Assembly (NCBI RefSeq): GCF_004168285.1
Contig: NZ_SEWF01000023.1
Coordinates: 46,800 to 110,799, forward strand
DNA from: Emticicia agri
GTDB taxonomy: Bacteria > Bacteroidota > Bacteroidia > Cytophagales > Spirosomataceae
DNA: 64,000 nucleotides
Reading direction: 5' to 3'
In this document: piece after piece, positions 33,902-42,759 of the stretch
How the letters are laid out: every line of letters starts with the position of its first letter
How positions within the stretch are numbered: the first letter of the stretch is position 1
The notes under the pieces: generated by a model
Databases searched by the model: none
Told to the model about the DNA's origin: nothing
What the model saw: only the letters and a program-made list of their open reading frames with translations
Program-made: the position numbers and the translations under genes

Positions 33902-33960
33902 AGTATGCTTGCATAATATTTTTAAAATTCTTTATCTTTGTAACAGTATGCACGCATAAC
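33902..33960 (+). promoter_or_regulatory. Acyl-CoA dehydrogenase promoter with two MarR-type operators
   Basis: A TATCTTTG -7 element (33933-33940) lies between two dyads, AGTATGC-TT-GCATA (33902-33915) and AGTATGC-AC-GCATA (33945-33958). The first covers the -33 zone and the second the start region. Both match the dyad before the MarR gene at 23721, so the same repressor probably controls both promoters. Confidence 0.75.
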
Positions 33961-34004
33961 AATTGCGTCAACTTCTGATTCTGACAAATTTTACTATTAA
34001 TACT

Positions 34005-35804
34005 ATGGTAGCAACTGAAAATAAAGCCTCTATCAAAGGCGGAGAATTCTTGATAAAAGATGTAGAAGCACATCAGATTTTCATTCCGGAAGAGTTTTCA
34101 GAAGAACAACTCATGATTGCTGAAACCTGTCGCGATTTCTTGCGTACAGAAATCCACCCAAGACTGAATGAGATTGATAATGCCAAATCACCCGAATTGA
34201 TGTCGTCTTTAATGTCTAAAGCAGGAGCTTTAGGGTTATTGGGCACAGCAGTACCGGAAGAGTACGGCGGATTTGGTATGAATTTCAATACTTCTATGCT
34301 CGTAGCTGAGGCTTTGGGTCAGGGACATTCATTTTCAGTGGCACAATCAGCCCATACAGGTATTGGTACTTTGCCTATCGTTTATTATGGTAACGAAGAG
34401 CAAAAAGCCAAATATCTTCCATTATTAGCCACAGGCGAGTGGAAAGCTGCTTACTGCTTAACAGAACCGGATTCGGGTTCTGATGCTAATTCGGGCAAAG
34501 CGAAAGCTGTTTTATCGGCAGATGGTAAACACTATATTATTAACGGACAAAAAATGTGGATTACCAACGGTGGTTTCGCTGATTTGTTTATTGTTTTTGC
34601 CAAAATAGACGATGACAAAAACTTAACAGCCTTCATTATCGAAAAAACTACTGATGGAATCACCATGAATGAGCCTGAGCATAAATTAGGTATCAAAGGC
34701 TCTGATACCCGTCAGATTTTCTTCAACGATTGCCACGTGCCTGTAGAAAATATGCTTTCGAGCCGTGGTAATGGTTTCAAGATTGCTGTAAATATACTGA
34801 ATATCGGTCGTATCAAATTAGGTATTGCTGTCATTGGTGGTTCTAAAGGTTCGTTAGGCCATGCCATTAATTACGCCAACGAGCGCAAACAATTTGGTGT
34901 TTCTATTGCTACTTTCGGGGCTATTAAATATAAATTAGCTGAAATGGCTACCCGTATTTTTGCTTCTGAATCTGCCAACTACAGAGCCGGACAAAACATT
35001 GATGATGCCATAGAAGACTTAAAAAAACAAGGTCTGAACGATGCCGAAGCAAAGCTGAAAGCACTGGAACAATTCTCTATTGAATGTGCCATTATGAAAG
35101 TGCATAGCTCTGAGGTATTGGATTATACTGTTGATGAAAGTTTACAGGTATATGGCGGTATGGGTTATTCGGCAGATGCACCCATGGAGCGTGCCTACCG
35201 TGATGCCCGTATTAACCGTATTTTTGAAGGCACCAACGAAATCAACCGTATGTTGATTGTAGATATGCTTTTGAAACGTGCGATGAAGGGAGAAATAGAC
35301 CTGATGTCTCCGGCAATGGCTGTTGCGAAAGAAATTATGTCGATTCCTGATTTTGGTGCTTCTGACGACGACAGCTTGTTTGCTGCAGAAAAGAAAGTAT
35401 TGAAAAACCTGAAAAAAGCTGCTTTAATGGTAGCAGGTGCGGCAGTACAGAAATTCATGATGTCGCTTTCGAGTGAGCAGGAAATTCTGATGAATGTGGC
35501 TGATATGGCTATCGAAATCTACGTAGCAGAATCAACTTTACTGAGAGTAGAAAAACTGATTGGCATTAAAGGTGAAAGTGCGGTTGCCTTACACAAAGAT
35601 ATGGCTATGATTTACCTACATGAGGCCGTATCAAGAGTAAATAATGCAGGTCGTGAAGCCATTACTTCATTTGCCGAAGGTGATGAACTCAGAGTGATGC
35701 TGATGGGCTTGAAACGTTTTACAAAAATTGAACCATTTAACCTCAAAAATGCACGCCGCAGAGTAGCAGAAGCCATGATTGAGGAGAATAAATATATATT
35801 CTAA
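34005..35804 (+). CDS. Acyl-CoA dehydrogenase, long form (VLCAD/ACAD9-like)
   Basis: The ATG at 34005 (MVATENKASI) is preferred to a TTG at 33963, which lies in the operator region. The 599-residue protein has the ACAD core (residues 30-420): FAD contacts in YCLTEPDSGSDA and WITNGG, and catalytic-region EGTNEINR near 408. An extra ~180-residue helical C-terminus is typical of VLCAD-like enzymes and binds membranes in the eukaryotic members. It oxidises long-chain acyl-CoA in beta-oxidation. The promoter carries two MarR-type operators, so induction by acyl-CoA is plausible. Confidence 0.92.
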   Translation: MVATENKASIKGGEFLIKDVEAHQIFIPEEFSEEQLMIAETCRDFLRTEIHPRLNEIDNAKSPELMSSLMSKAGALGLLGTAVPEEYGGFGMNFNTSMLVAEALGQGHSFSVAQSAHTGIGTLPIVYYGNEEQKAKYLPLLATGEWKAAYCLTEPDSGSDANSGKAKAVLSADGKHYIINGQKMWITNGGFADLFIVFAKIDDDKNLTAFIIEKTTDGITMNEPEHKLGIKGSDTRQIFFNDCHVPVENMLSSRGNGFKIAVNILNIGRIKLGIAVIGGSKGSLGHAINYANERKQFGVSIATFGAIKYKLAEMATRIFASESANYRAGQNIDDAIEDLKKQGLNDAEAKLKALEQFSIECAIMKVHSSEVLDYTVDESLQVYGGMGYSADAPMERAYRDARINRIFEGTNEINRMLIVDMLLKRAMKGEIDLMSPAMAVAKEIMSIPDFGASDDDSLFAAEKKVLKNLKKAALMVAGAAVQKFMMSLSSEQEILMNVADMAIEIYVAESTLLRVEKLIGIKGESAVALHKDMAMIYLHEAVSRVNNAGREAITSFAEGDELRVMLMGLKRFTKIEPFNLKNARRRVAEAMIEENKYIF

Positions 35805-35843
35805 AGATTTTAAAGCTCAAATAATCAATAACTAAGAACCAAC

Positions 35844-35878
35844 AAACCGTCTTTCTGTTTTGGAAGACGGTTTTTTAT
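35844..35878 (+). terminator. Terminator after the acyl-CoA dehydrogenase
   Basis: The stem AAACCGTCTT / AAGACGGTTT (35844-35853, 35864-35873) has a 10-base loop and is followed by a T-tract. Confidence 0.88.
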
Positions 35879-35902
35879 TGGCTACTTTCTTCATATAAAC
35901 TA

Positions 35903-37198
35903 TTAGCTAACTGTATATGAATTAATTGTACTCATTTTGCCTGAGAAATGTTTTATCGGATTACCTTTATTCATCATTTTAATTAATTCCGATATTAATA
36001 TACTTGCACCAAAAAGCCCAACAAAAGGTGTTGAAATACCTACATTTGTTAAAATTCCACAACCGCCTTTTTCCTCAACCATTCTATATAGGTTTTCATG
36101 TAGAATCTCGTTGCTTGTCTGATTTTCTTGCCATATATCAGATGGTTTTCTTTGAGAAAGAGTCAAATTTCTAAAAGTAAAAGAGTCAAAATTTATTAAC
36201 TTACCATTTGTAGCTCCATCTAAGCAAATTTTAAATCTATCTGTGTCAATTTTTTGTCTGGACTGAATATTATCAAGACCAGTAAGCAGAACTTCAAAGT
36301 CTTTTAATGATTCATCTTGTTGGTCAGATTCGATAAATTTTTTTTCCATAATTATAGAATCAACACCAACTTTTTCTAAAAATTCAGCACATATTCTTGC
36401 CTTACTTTTATTTATTTGACTTTCAAAACTTAAGATTTGAGCACCCAAATTTTCAATACCTAATTTATCATAGTCTTGAAGCAGTATCTCGTAATCTTGT
36501 TTAGATTTAAGCAGGGATATAATCCATAAATATGCCTGCCCAAGATGGCCTAACCCAACTGACCAAATTTTTGAAGGTAAATATATTTTTTCAGGCCCCT
36601 CTCCATTACTACTATGCCAGTCTAATTCTAAAGAATTATTCCATAAAGAATATCCAAAAGACTCTTTATATTGATCTTCTGTTATAAAATATGTTCTATT
36701 GAAAGCCCAAAATATTGCATAAGCACTCGCAAGGCATGCACCTAAAGAAATACTATTACCTATACTTTTTAATTCAATTATTTCAGAATTATATATATTT
36801 AGCCCTCCTTGCCAATTAGAACAAACTAATTCTGCTTCATTTTTAGCTAATGGATGTTTACCAAAAAGAATCTTAGGTATTTCAGCATTTTTTTGGCTTA
36901 CCTTATTTAAAGGAAAAAAACCTTCGAGTACTTCTATAAATGTCTCTTTTTCAAACTTTAAAAGATTAGGAATATCTTCAGGCATATTACATATTACTCC
37001 GCCCTTGAAAACTCTGTTAGCTATATTATAACAAGTTAAAAATGCGACCTGTAAATGATAAGAACTTTTTACTCTTTCAGTTGTCTCTAATACTACCTGA
37101 TGTTTACTAAGTAATTCTTTGGCATTCTCTAAAGAAATATTATTCTTTTCAGCTAATGCAATTACAACCCTATCTACTTGATTAATATCTATTTTCAT
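35903..37198 (-). CDS. E1-like (ThiF-family) activating enzyme of a ubiquitin-like operon
   Basis: A 431-residue protein whose C-terminal ~230 residues are the E1/ThiF adenylation domain: glycine-rich IWSVGLGHLGQAYLW near 212-226, LLQDYDKLGIENLGAQ near 236 (the D...N..xQ ATP/Mg site), and KARICAEFLEKV. A conserved Cys in KGGCGILTNVGIS near 377, next to FVGLFGASI, is the likely thioester residue. The N-terminal ~200 residues may be an adaptor domain of unknown fold. It should adenylate the C-terminus of a Ubl and pass it to an E2. Its start overlaps the JAB stop as ATGA. Confidence 0.85.
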   Translation of the reverse strand: MKIDINQVDRVVIALAEKNNISLENAKELLSKHQVVLETTERVKSSYHLQVAFLTCYNIANRVFKGGVICNMPEDIPNLLKFEKETFIEVLEGFFPLNKVSQKNAEIPKILFGKHPLAKNEAELVCSNWQGGLNIYNSEIIELKSIGNSISLGACLASAYAIFWAFNRTYFITEDQYKESFGYSLWNNSLELDWHSSNGEGPEKIYLPSKIWSVGLGHLGQAYLWIISLLKSKQDYEILLQDYDKLGIENLGAQILSFESQINKSKARICAEFLEKVGVDSIIMEKKFIESDQQDESLKDFEVLLTGLDNIQSRQKIDTDRFKICLDGATNGKLINFDSFTFRNLTLSQRKPSDIWQENQTSNEILHENLYRMVEEKGGCGILTNVGISTPFVGLFGASILISELIKMMNKGNPIKHFSGKMSTINSYTVS

Positions 37199-37656
37199 AT
37201 AAGTACTATTTTAAGCGGAAAATCCCTATTATCTAAAGTTCTCCATTTATAAGAACCTTCATATAAGTAAGCACTACAACCTTTTGGCATTAAAAACTTA
37301 TTTAATGCGTAATCAGGCGCAATAAAAGCAACATGTCCTTTTAAACGTACCATTGGATGTGCTTTATCAGAATCACTTTGCTTAGTACTAAATCCTATAG
37401 GATGTGTATGAATATCGGCTAAAACCTCACCTTTAAAATCCTTCAACATTTCGGCAAGTTTTCCATGACCCAAACCATCGAATTCTATAATCCCAGATTT
37501 AAAGACATTAGGGTCTAATTCATCATAAAATATAATTTTTGAAATTTTTGTAGATCCTATTTTCCCTATTAAAAAAGCACCACTTTCTCTAATTCCCTGC
37601 CCACGTTTCCTTAAACCTATCGTGAGGTACAACCATTTATAAAATGAAATTCTCAT
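37195..37656 (-). CDS. JAB/MPN (JAMM) deubiquitinase-like peptidase
   Basis: A 153-residue single-domain JAMM peptidase. Catalytic Glu lies in ESGAFLIGK near residue 24, and the zinc site is IHTHPIGFS with a downstream SDSD near 82-96; the spacing to the final Asp is one residue longer than the canonical HxHx10D, if the second Asp is used. It should process or remove ubiquitin-like proteins. It begins four bases after the Ubl-E2 fusion and overlaps the E1 gene. Confidence 0.85.
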   Translation of the reverse strand: MRISFYKWLYLTIGLRKRGQGIRESGAFLIGKIGSTKISKIIFYDELDPNVFKSGIIEFDGLGHGKLAEMLKDFKGEVLADIHTHPIGFSTKQSDSDKAHPMVRLKGHVAFIAPDYALNKFLMPKGCSAYLYEGSYKWRTLDNRDFPLKIVLI

Positions 37657-37660
37657 ATTT

Positions 37661-38602
<942 letters not shown>

Positions 38603-38765
38603 TTAAAATTATGAATATACAAATAGGAGGCCTAGCAAAGTTGAAAACTATGCAATAGAAGTCTAAGGCACACAGAAATGTGTTTAAAGACAGCCTTCAA
38701 CAAATAAAAAATGAAGTTAGATAGAAAGTAAATGATTAAATTAATACTTAACCAAGGCTCCCAGA

Positions 38766-38797
38766 TTTGGAAATATGAAGAAGTTTGAATATCTTTG
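38766..38797 (+). promoter_or_regulatory. Promoter of a candidate small RNA
   Basis: TTTG (38766-38769), 20 bases, TATCTTTG (38790-38797) is a consensus Bacteroidota promoter. No gene starts downstream for more than 550 bases on this strand, but a terminator lies 55-90 bases away. Confidence 0.65.
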
Positions 38798-38802
38798 ATG
38801 TG

Positions 38803-38886
38803 CAAGATACAAAGAAATTTGGCGGTTTTATCAGACCGTCATCCTCTTTCCAAAGCCATTGGGAAACCAGTGGCTTTATTTTTTAC
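38803..38886 (+). ncRNA. Candidate small RNA, about 85 nt
   Basis: Between the promoter at 38766-38797 and a T-run at 38879-38884 the sequence folds into two hairpins. The first (38821-38840) has a 7-bp stem with two wobble pairs. The second (38852-38877) is an 11-bp stem capped by a GAAA tetraloop and followed by TTTATTTTTT, a strong terminator. No open frame of note fits inside. It lies between two genes of a defence-like island and is antisense to nothing. It could equally be a leader fragment left by a lost gene. Confidence 0.5.
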
Positions 38887-38923
38887 CAAATGTATAAACT
38901 AAAAAATGAAAAACAAATTATTT

Positions 38924-39298
38924 TTAGAAAAATTTTAAATAAAAATAAGACATAAAATGTAAAATTTCATTTTCTGTTTCGTTATTACATAAAATGTACA
39001 TTATTAAATCTTTACGAGCATTACTTATATCTTCATTACTAATATTAATATAGTTATATATAACAATTACAACCAGAATCATTTACAATAAGGCAATATT
39101 TATTATAAACAATTGTAATAATATCTCAATTATTTGGTTAATATATATATAATACTTTACTTTGTCATCATCTGTTAAATCATCATCTTCTAAAATCTCC
39201 AATTCTATATGATTATAACCTATACTTAATTTTCTTTACTTCACTCTACTAATAGCAGCAATTAAAAGTTGCATAAGTTCCTGCTTACATTCAACACA
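38924..39298 (-). pseudogene. Possible degraded coding sequence with two internal stops
   Basis: One minus-strand frame reads through about 125 codons with TAA at two points. Its translation looks protein-like (ELMQLLIAAISRVK, then IELEILEDDDLTDDDKVKYY, then SNEDISNARKDLIMYIL). It has no good start and no family I recognise. It may be the remains of a gene lost from the island, for example a partner of the HTH-IrrE protein. The DNA is very AT-rich, so a chance frame is possible. The rest of the 38591-39374 gap holds only the candidate small RNA. Confidence 0.3.
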
Positions 39299-39374
39299 CT
39301 ATTTTGTGTTTATTATTTTATCTAAAATGTGCTTTCATTTTACTTAATCTTAATAATTTTATAAGAAATGAATA

Positions 39375-40511
39375 ATGATAACACTAACAAATAAAACCTA
39401 TTCCAGTCCAGGCGAAGTAATCAAAGATTGTTTACAGCAAGCGGAATGGACGCAAGAGGATTTAGCTCAAATTCTTTCACTTTCATTAAAGCATGTTAAT
39501 GAAATTATAAAAGATAAAAGGCCATTATCACTTGAATTGATTTCAGATATTGTACTCACCTTTAGATTAGACTTAGAGGACAAAAACAAGTTTGTGGATA
39601 TATATTCCGAATTCAGACTTAAACAATTAAACCAAAAAGAAAATAGCGAAATAGAGCAAAAAGCAAAACTATATAAACTTCTCCCAATAGGAGAAATGAT
39701 AAAAAAAGGCTGGATAAGCAAGTATACAGATTTTCAGAATTTACTTAAAGAGGTAAATAAAGCTTTAGGATTTGGAGCAAAAAACATTGAAGATTTAGAT
39801 ACCGAAATACAAAAGTATCAATTAACTCTTTCTTATAGAAACTCTACTAATGAAAGCTTTAATCCCGTTGAAAATAATAGAATGGCTTGGCATCTCTATG
39901 CGCTCCAAAAAGCTAACCAATTAAAAAATATTCCAAATTATGATAAATCGAAGCTAATAGAGCTTTTTGGTGAAATACATACTTATACAAATAAGAATAA
40001 TGGAATTTTCTCATTTCTAAAGAAACTTAACGAAACTGGAGTTAGATTTGTATATTTATCTCATCTTTCAAAAACCTATACCGAGGGTGCAGCTTTTGAT
40101 AGCGATTTAGGGCCAGTTATTGCATTAACTGGTAGATTTGATAGAGTAGATAATTTTTGGTTTAATTTATCACATGAGATTGTACATATAATAAGGGAAC
40201 ACTATTTGTCAAAAGCGGTTATTATGGATGAACAAAGCACATTATCCAAAGATAATTTAGACCCTGATGAAATTGAAGCTAATGAAGAAGCTTTTAAAAA
40301 ATTAAAAGGAGAAGAGATATTAGAGCATTTTAAGAAGTTTTTTAATTATATACCCGAAACAGAAGTTCTTTCTTTCTCAAAAGCTTATGAAATCCATCCT
40401 TCTATTATAGTAGGAATCTTAGCATGGCATGGACAGGTATCTTACTCAATTCTTCATAGGTTTAAAGAGGGTGTTAAAAGTAATATTCCAGAAAAGTATA
40501 GAATAGGATAA
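39375..40511 (+). CDS. HTH (HigA-like) and ImmA/IrrE metallopeptidase fusion
   Basis: A 378-residue protein. Residues about 10-75 form a HigA-like XRE helix-turn-helix (PGEVIKDCLQQAEWTQEDLA, ISLSLKHVNEIIKDKRPL). The C-terminal half is an ImmA/IrrE-type zinc peptidase, with HEIVH near residue 266 followed by an acidic stretch. Such fusions are antitoxins or repressors of toxin-antitoxin and mobile-element systems. No toxin gene is visible on either side, so it is an orphan here. AT-rich codon use matches the ubiquitin-like operon. Confidence 0.82.
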   Translation: MITLTNKTYSSPGEVIKDCLQQAEWTQEDLAQILSLSLKHVNEIIKDKRPLSLELISDIVLTFRLDLEDKNKFVDIYSEFRLKQLNQKENSEIEQKAKLYKLLPIGEMIKKGWISKYTDFQNLLKEVNKALGFGAKNIEDLDTEIQKYQLTLSYRNSTNESFNPVENNRMAWHLYALQKANQLKNIPNYDKSKLIELFGEIHTYTNKNNGIFSFLKKLNETGVRFVYLSHLSKTYTEGAAFDSDLGPVIALTGRFDRVDNFWFNLSHEIVHIIREHYLSKAVIMDEQSTLSKDNLDPDEIEANEEAFKKLKGEEILEHFKKFFNYIPETEVLSFSKAYEIHPSIIVGILAWHGQVSYSILHRFKEGVKSNIPEKYRIG

Positions 40512-40555
40512 CTAAAAAAGAGAAGCTGCAGCTTCTCTTTTTTAGTTATCCTATT
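40502..40555. terminator. 54-bp perfect palindrome spanning two convergent stop codons
   Basis: All 27 base pairs match from 40502/40555 inward to CTGCAG at 40526-40531. The inner half contains AAAAAAGAGAAGC and its complement GCTTCTCTTTTTT, which is a strong bidirectional terminator. The TAA of the HTH-IrrE gene (40509-40511) and the TAG of the kelch gene (40551-40553) both lie within it. Confidence 0.9.
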
Positions 40556-41675
40556 TCCTACTTGGCACAAACTCCCAGAAATCAGAAACCCCGATATATT
40601 TTTCGGTATTAATTTTAGTAGCTCCTACATAATACCCAAAACCGATATATACTTTGCCGGATACTTTAGCGGTAGAAACTTTGATATTGCCACTACCCGG
40701 ATAGGTAGCAAACCTGACCCATGTATCAGTCGAAAGGTCGTACTCCCATATATCTCTGAAACCTTTGGCTTCGGTTTTACTCTGTCCCAGACCATAGTAT
40801 ATCTTATCGGCTATGCCAAAGATAACACCTTCATACCTGTCTTCACCCGGAAAATCAGCCTTTCTTATCCAGGCATCATTGGCAGCATCATATTGATAAA
40901 ATTCATTGGTTTTTCGGTTGGCACTTTCACTTTCAAGCAATACATACCCATATTCCTTTCTATTGAGTTTTGCCGATGCCATAGCAAATTTACCCAAAAA
41001 AGCGCCCGGAAATGGCTTGAGTTTTTCATATACCCGAATCCTGCTGATATGCCACATCTGTTTCCCGGCATTATTCTCAATAAAATACCCGTCGTTATTA
41101 GCCATAAATCCAGTCAGTATGGTTGCACCTACGATGTCGCCTGACAGGTTAAAATCTGTCTGCATCCAGTTATCAAGGTAATAATTGATGCCATTCGGAA
41201 AGTTTTCGTTGATAGCATAGCCTCCGCCCAGCAGAGAAAAATATTCAACCTCAGTTCTTCCGAATACAGCAAACGGCCCTAACAACATAGGCGCATACCG
41301 GGGTGTAGCTTCCAGTTTTCTCAGATTCCAGAAATTTCCTTCAAAGCTATAGGTACCTGTAATGGTTGTTTGCGCATCAATGTTTCCTGCCATTTCAATA
41401 CGACTTTTGTTATCAATAGCTAAATGGTCGTTAGTGGTATCGGGTCTTACCATTACGCAGGAATAAAGGTCTTCCATTTCGGTTTTTACCACGCCATCAG
41501 TGAAGGAATAAGTTTGCGGAGAATTCAACTTACGCCACATGGGTGAATCAGCCGTGTAGGTGGGTGCCTCTTCTCTTGTCAGGGTCTCATCAATAAACTC
41601 CGGATTTTTCTTTTCACAGGCGAAAATTCCGGTTATAAGGCTACTGGCTAATACTATTTTATATACGCTTTTCAT
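40551..41675 (-). CDS. Kelch-repeat lipoprotein of a TonB/DUF4249 operon
   Basis: A 374-residue lipoprotein (lipobox GIFAC near residue 20). The C-terminal half shows kelch-type blades: YQYDAANDAWIRKADFPG, then IADKIYYGLGQS, IWEYDLSTDTWVRFATYPG and KVYIGFGYY. The N-terminal half has no clear family. It is the third gene after the TonB receptor and the DUF4249 lipoprotein, a recurring trio in Bacteroidota. It is expected on the cell surface or the outer leaflet, perhaps presenting or recognising the receptor's ligand. Confidence 0.75.
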   Translation of the reverse strand: MKSVYKIVLASSLITGIFACEKKNPEFIDETLTREEAPTYTADSPMWRKLNSPQTYSFTDGVVKTEMEDLYSCVMVRPDTTNDHLAIDNKSRIEMAGNIDAQTTITGTYSFEGNFWNLRKLEATPRYAPMLLGPFAVFGRTEVEYFSLLGGGYAINENFPNGINYYLDNWMQTDFNLSGDIVGATILTGFMANNDGYFIENNAGKQMWHISRIRVYEKLKPFPGAFLGKFAMASAKLNRKEYGYVLLESESANRKTNEFYQYDAANDAWIRKADFPGEDRYEGVIFGIADKIYYGLGQSKTEAKGFRDIWEYDLSTDTWVRFATYPGSGNIKVSTAKVSGKVYIGFGYYVGATKINTEKYIGVSDFWEFVPSRK

Positions 41676-41730
41676 ACAATCTCTTTTTTAACAACTGAAT
41701 CAAAAATATAGCGGAATAAAATCCGGTTGG

Positions 41731-42756
41731 TTATTCCCAGGTAACCGGGGGTGTACAGCCATATCCCGGATACGCACTCAGACAGCCAACAACCGGTTTT
41801 TCTGATGGAATCAGAGGTGGTAGAAGTCCGAAACTTGGTTCACTCGAAGAACTTATCAGAGAAGGGTCAACCGTTAAACGTTTTGTACTTACACCCGATA
41901 CGCCAAAAAAGCCCAGTGCAAAATCTTTATCATCTTTTTCGTTTACTATATTGCCGATAATAGTCGATGGCAGAGGGTCAAAAATACTTCCTGTGCGGGT
42001 TCTTTGGTCTTCATACTGCTGCCAGAAAAGATAGGCTTCCTGCGAAATAGACATCTGTTTTACTTCAATATAATGCCTTGAAAGCGGAACAGCCTCATCA
42101 ATCGGAGAAAAATGAACTAATCGTTTTTTTATTTCTTTGCCGTTAATATAAGTATCAGCAGAAATATTAATTCCATCGCTCTGGTTATATGCCCAACAGG
42201 AAGGCCCACAGGCACCGCCGCCAGTTCCGCCATTGGTTCTTTTATACGAAATCGAAAAACTTTTCCATCGGTAATAATCTGTCGAGTTTTCGGCGTCTTT
42301 GGTATCTATATAAGTACGTACAAAGTCTTTGATTTTATCGGCATAAATAGTATTGATAGTCGGCACACCTTTCATTAACTGCGGTTTGGTAATATATACT
42401 TTGCCATCGGGCATTTCGATACGTAAGGAATAAGACCTACCTATCTCACATTTAAACTCGTTATCTGTCTGATACAAGGCAGGTTCATAAATATTTTGTC
42501 GGAAACGTACCGAATTACCAGCATCGTCAGTCAGAATAACTCTTGCGCCATTTACGGCCAATCTTGAGGTAATAATGCTCCCCGAAACAAATTTTCCCGA
42601 ATAACTTAAACGTAGATTATAAGGTGGATTTTCGTTGGTTATTTCTCCGTCTACCACCAGTACAGGCGCTTCGTTCCGGTAGGGTAATTCCACCTGCTCA
42701 ACGCATGATAACTGAATAAGAATAGCAAAGATTATGAATAGTATATTTCGTTTCAT
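41731..42756 (-). CDS. DUF4249 lipoprotein
   Basis: The 341-residue lipoprotein (lipobox IQLSC near residue 18) opens its mature part with VEQVELPYRNEAPVLVVDGEITNENPPYNLRLSY-like sequence, the DUF4249 hallmark. These proteins pair with SusC-like TonB receptors lacking SusD and may play a SusD-like lid role. The gene starts three bases after the receptor's stop, which supports a complex. Confidence 0.85.
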   Translation of the reverse strand: MKRNILFIIFAILIQLSCVEQVELPYRNEAPVLVVDGEITNENPPYNLRLSYSGKFVSGSIITSRLAVNGARVILTDDAGNSVRFRQNIYEPALYQTDNEFKCEIGRSYSLRIEMPDGKVYITKPQLMKGVPTINTIYADKIKDFVRTYIDTKDAENSTDYYRWKSFSISYKRTNGGTGGGACGPSCWAYNQSDGINISADTYINGKEIKKRLVHFSPIDEAVPLSRHYIEVKQMSISQEAYLFWQQYEDQRTRTGSIFDPLPSTIIGNIVNEKDDKDFALGFFGVSGVSTKRLTVDPSLISSSSEPSFGLLPPLIPSEKPVVGCLSAYPGYGCTPPVTWE

Positions 42757-42759
42757 TTC

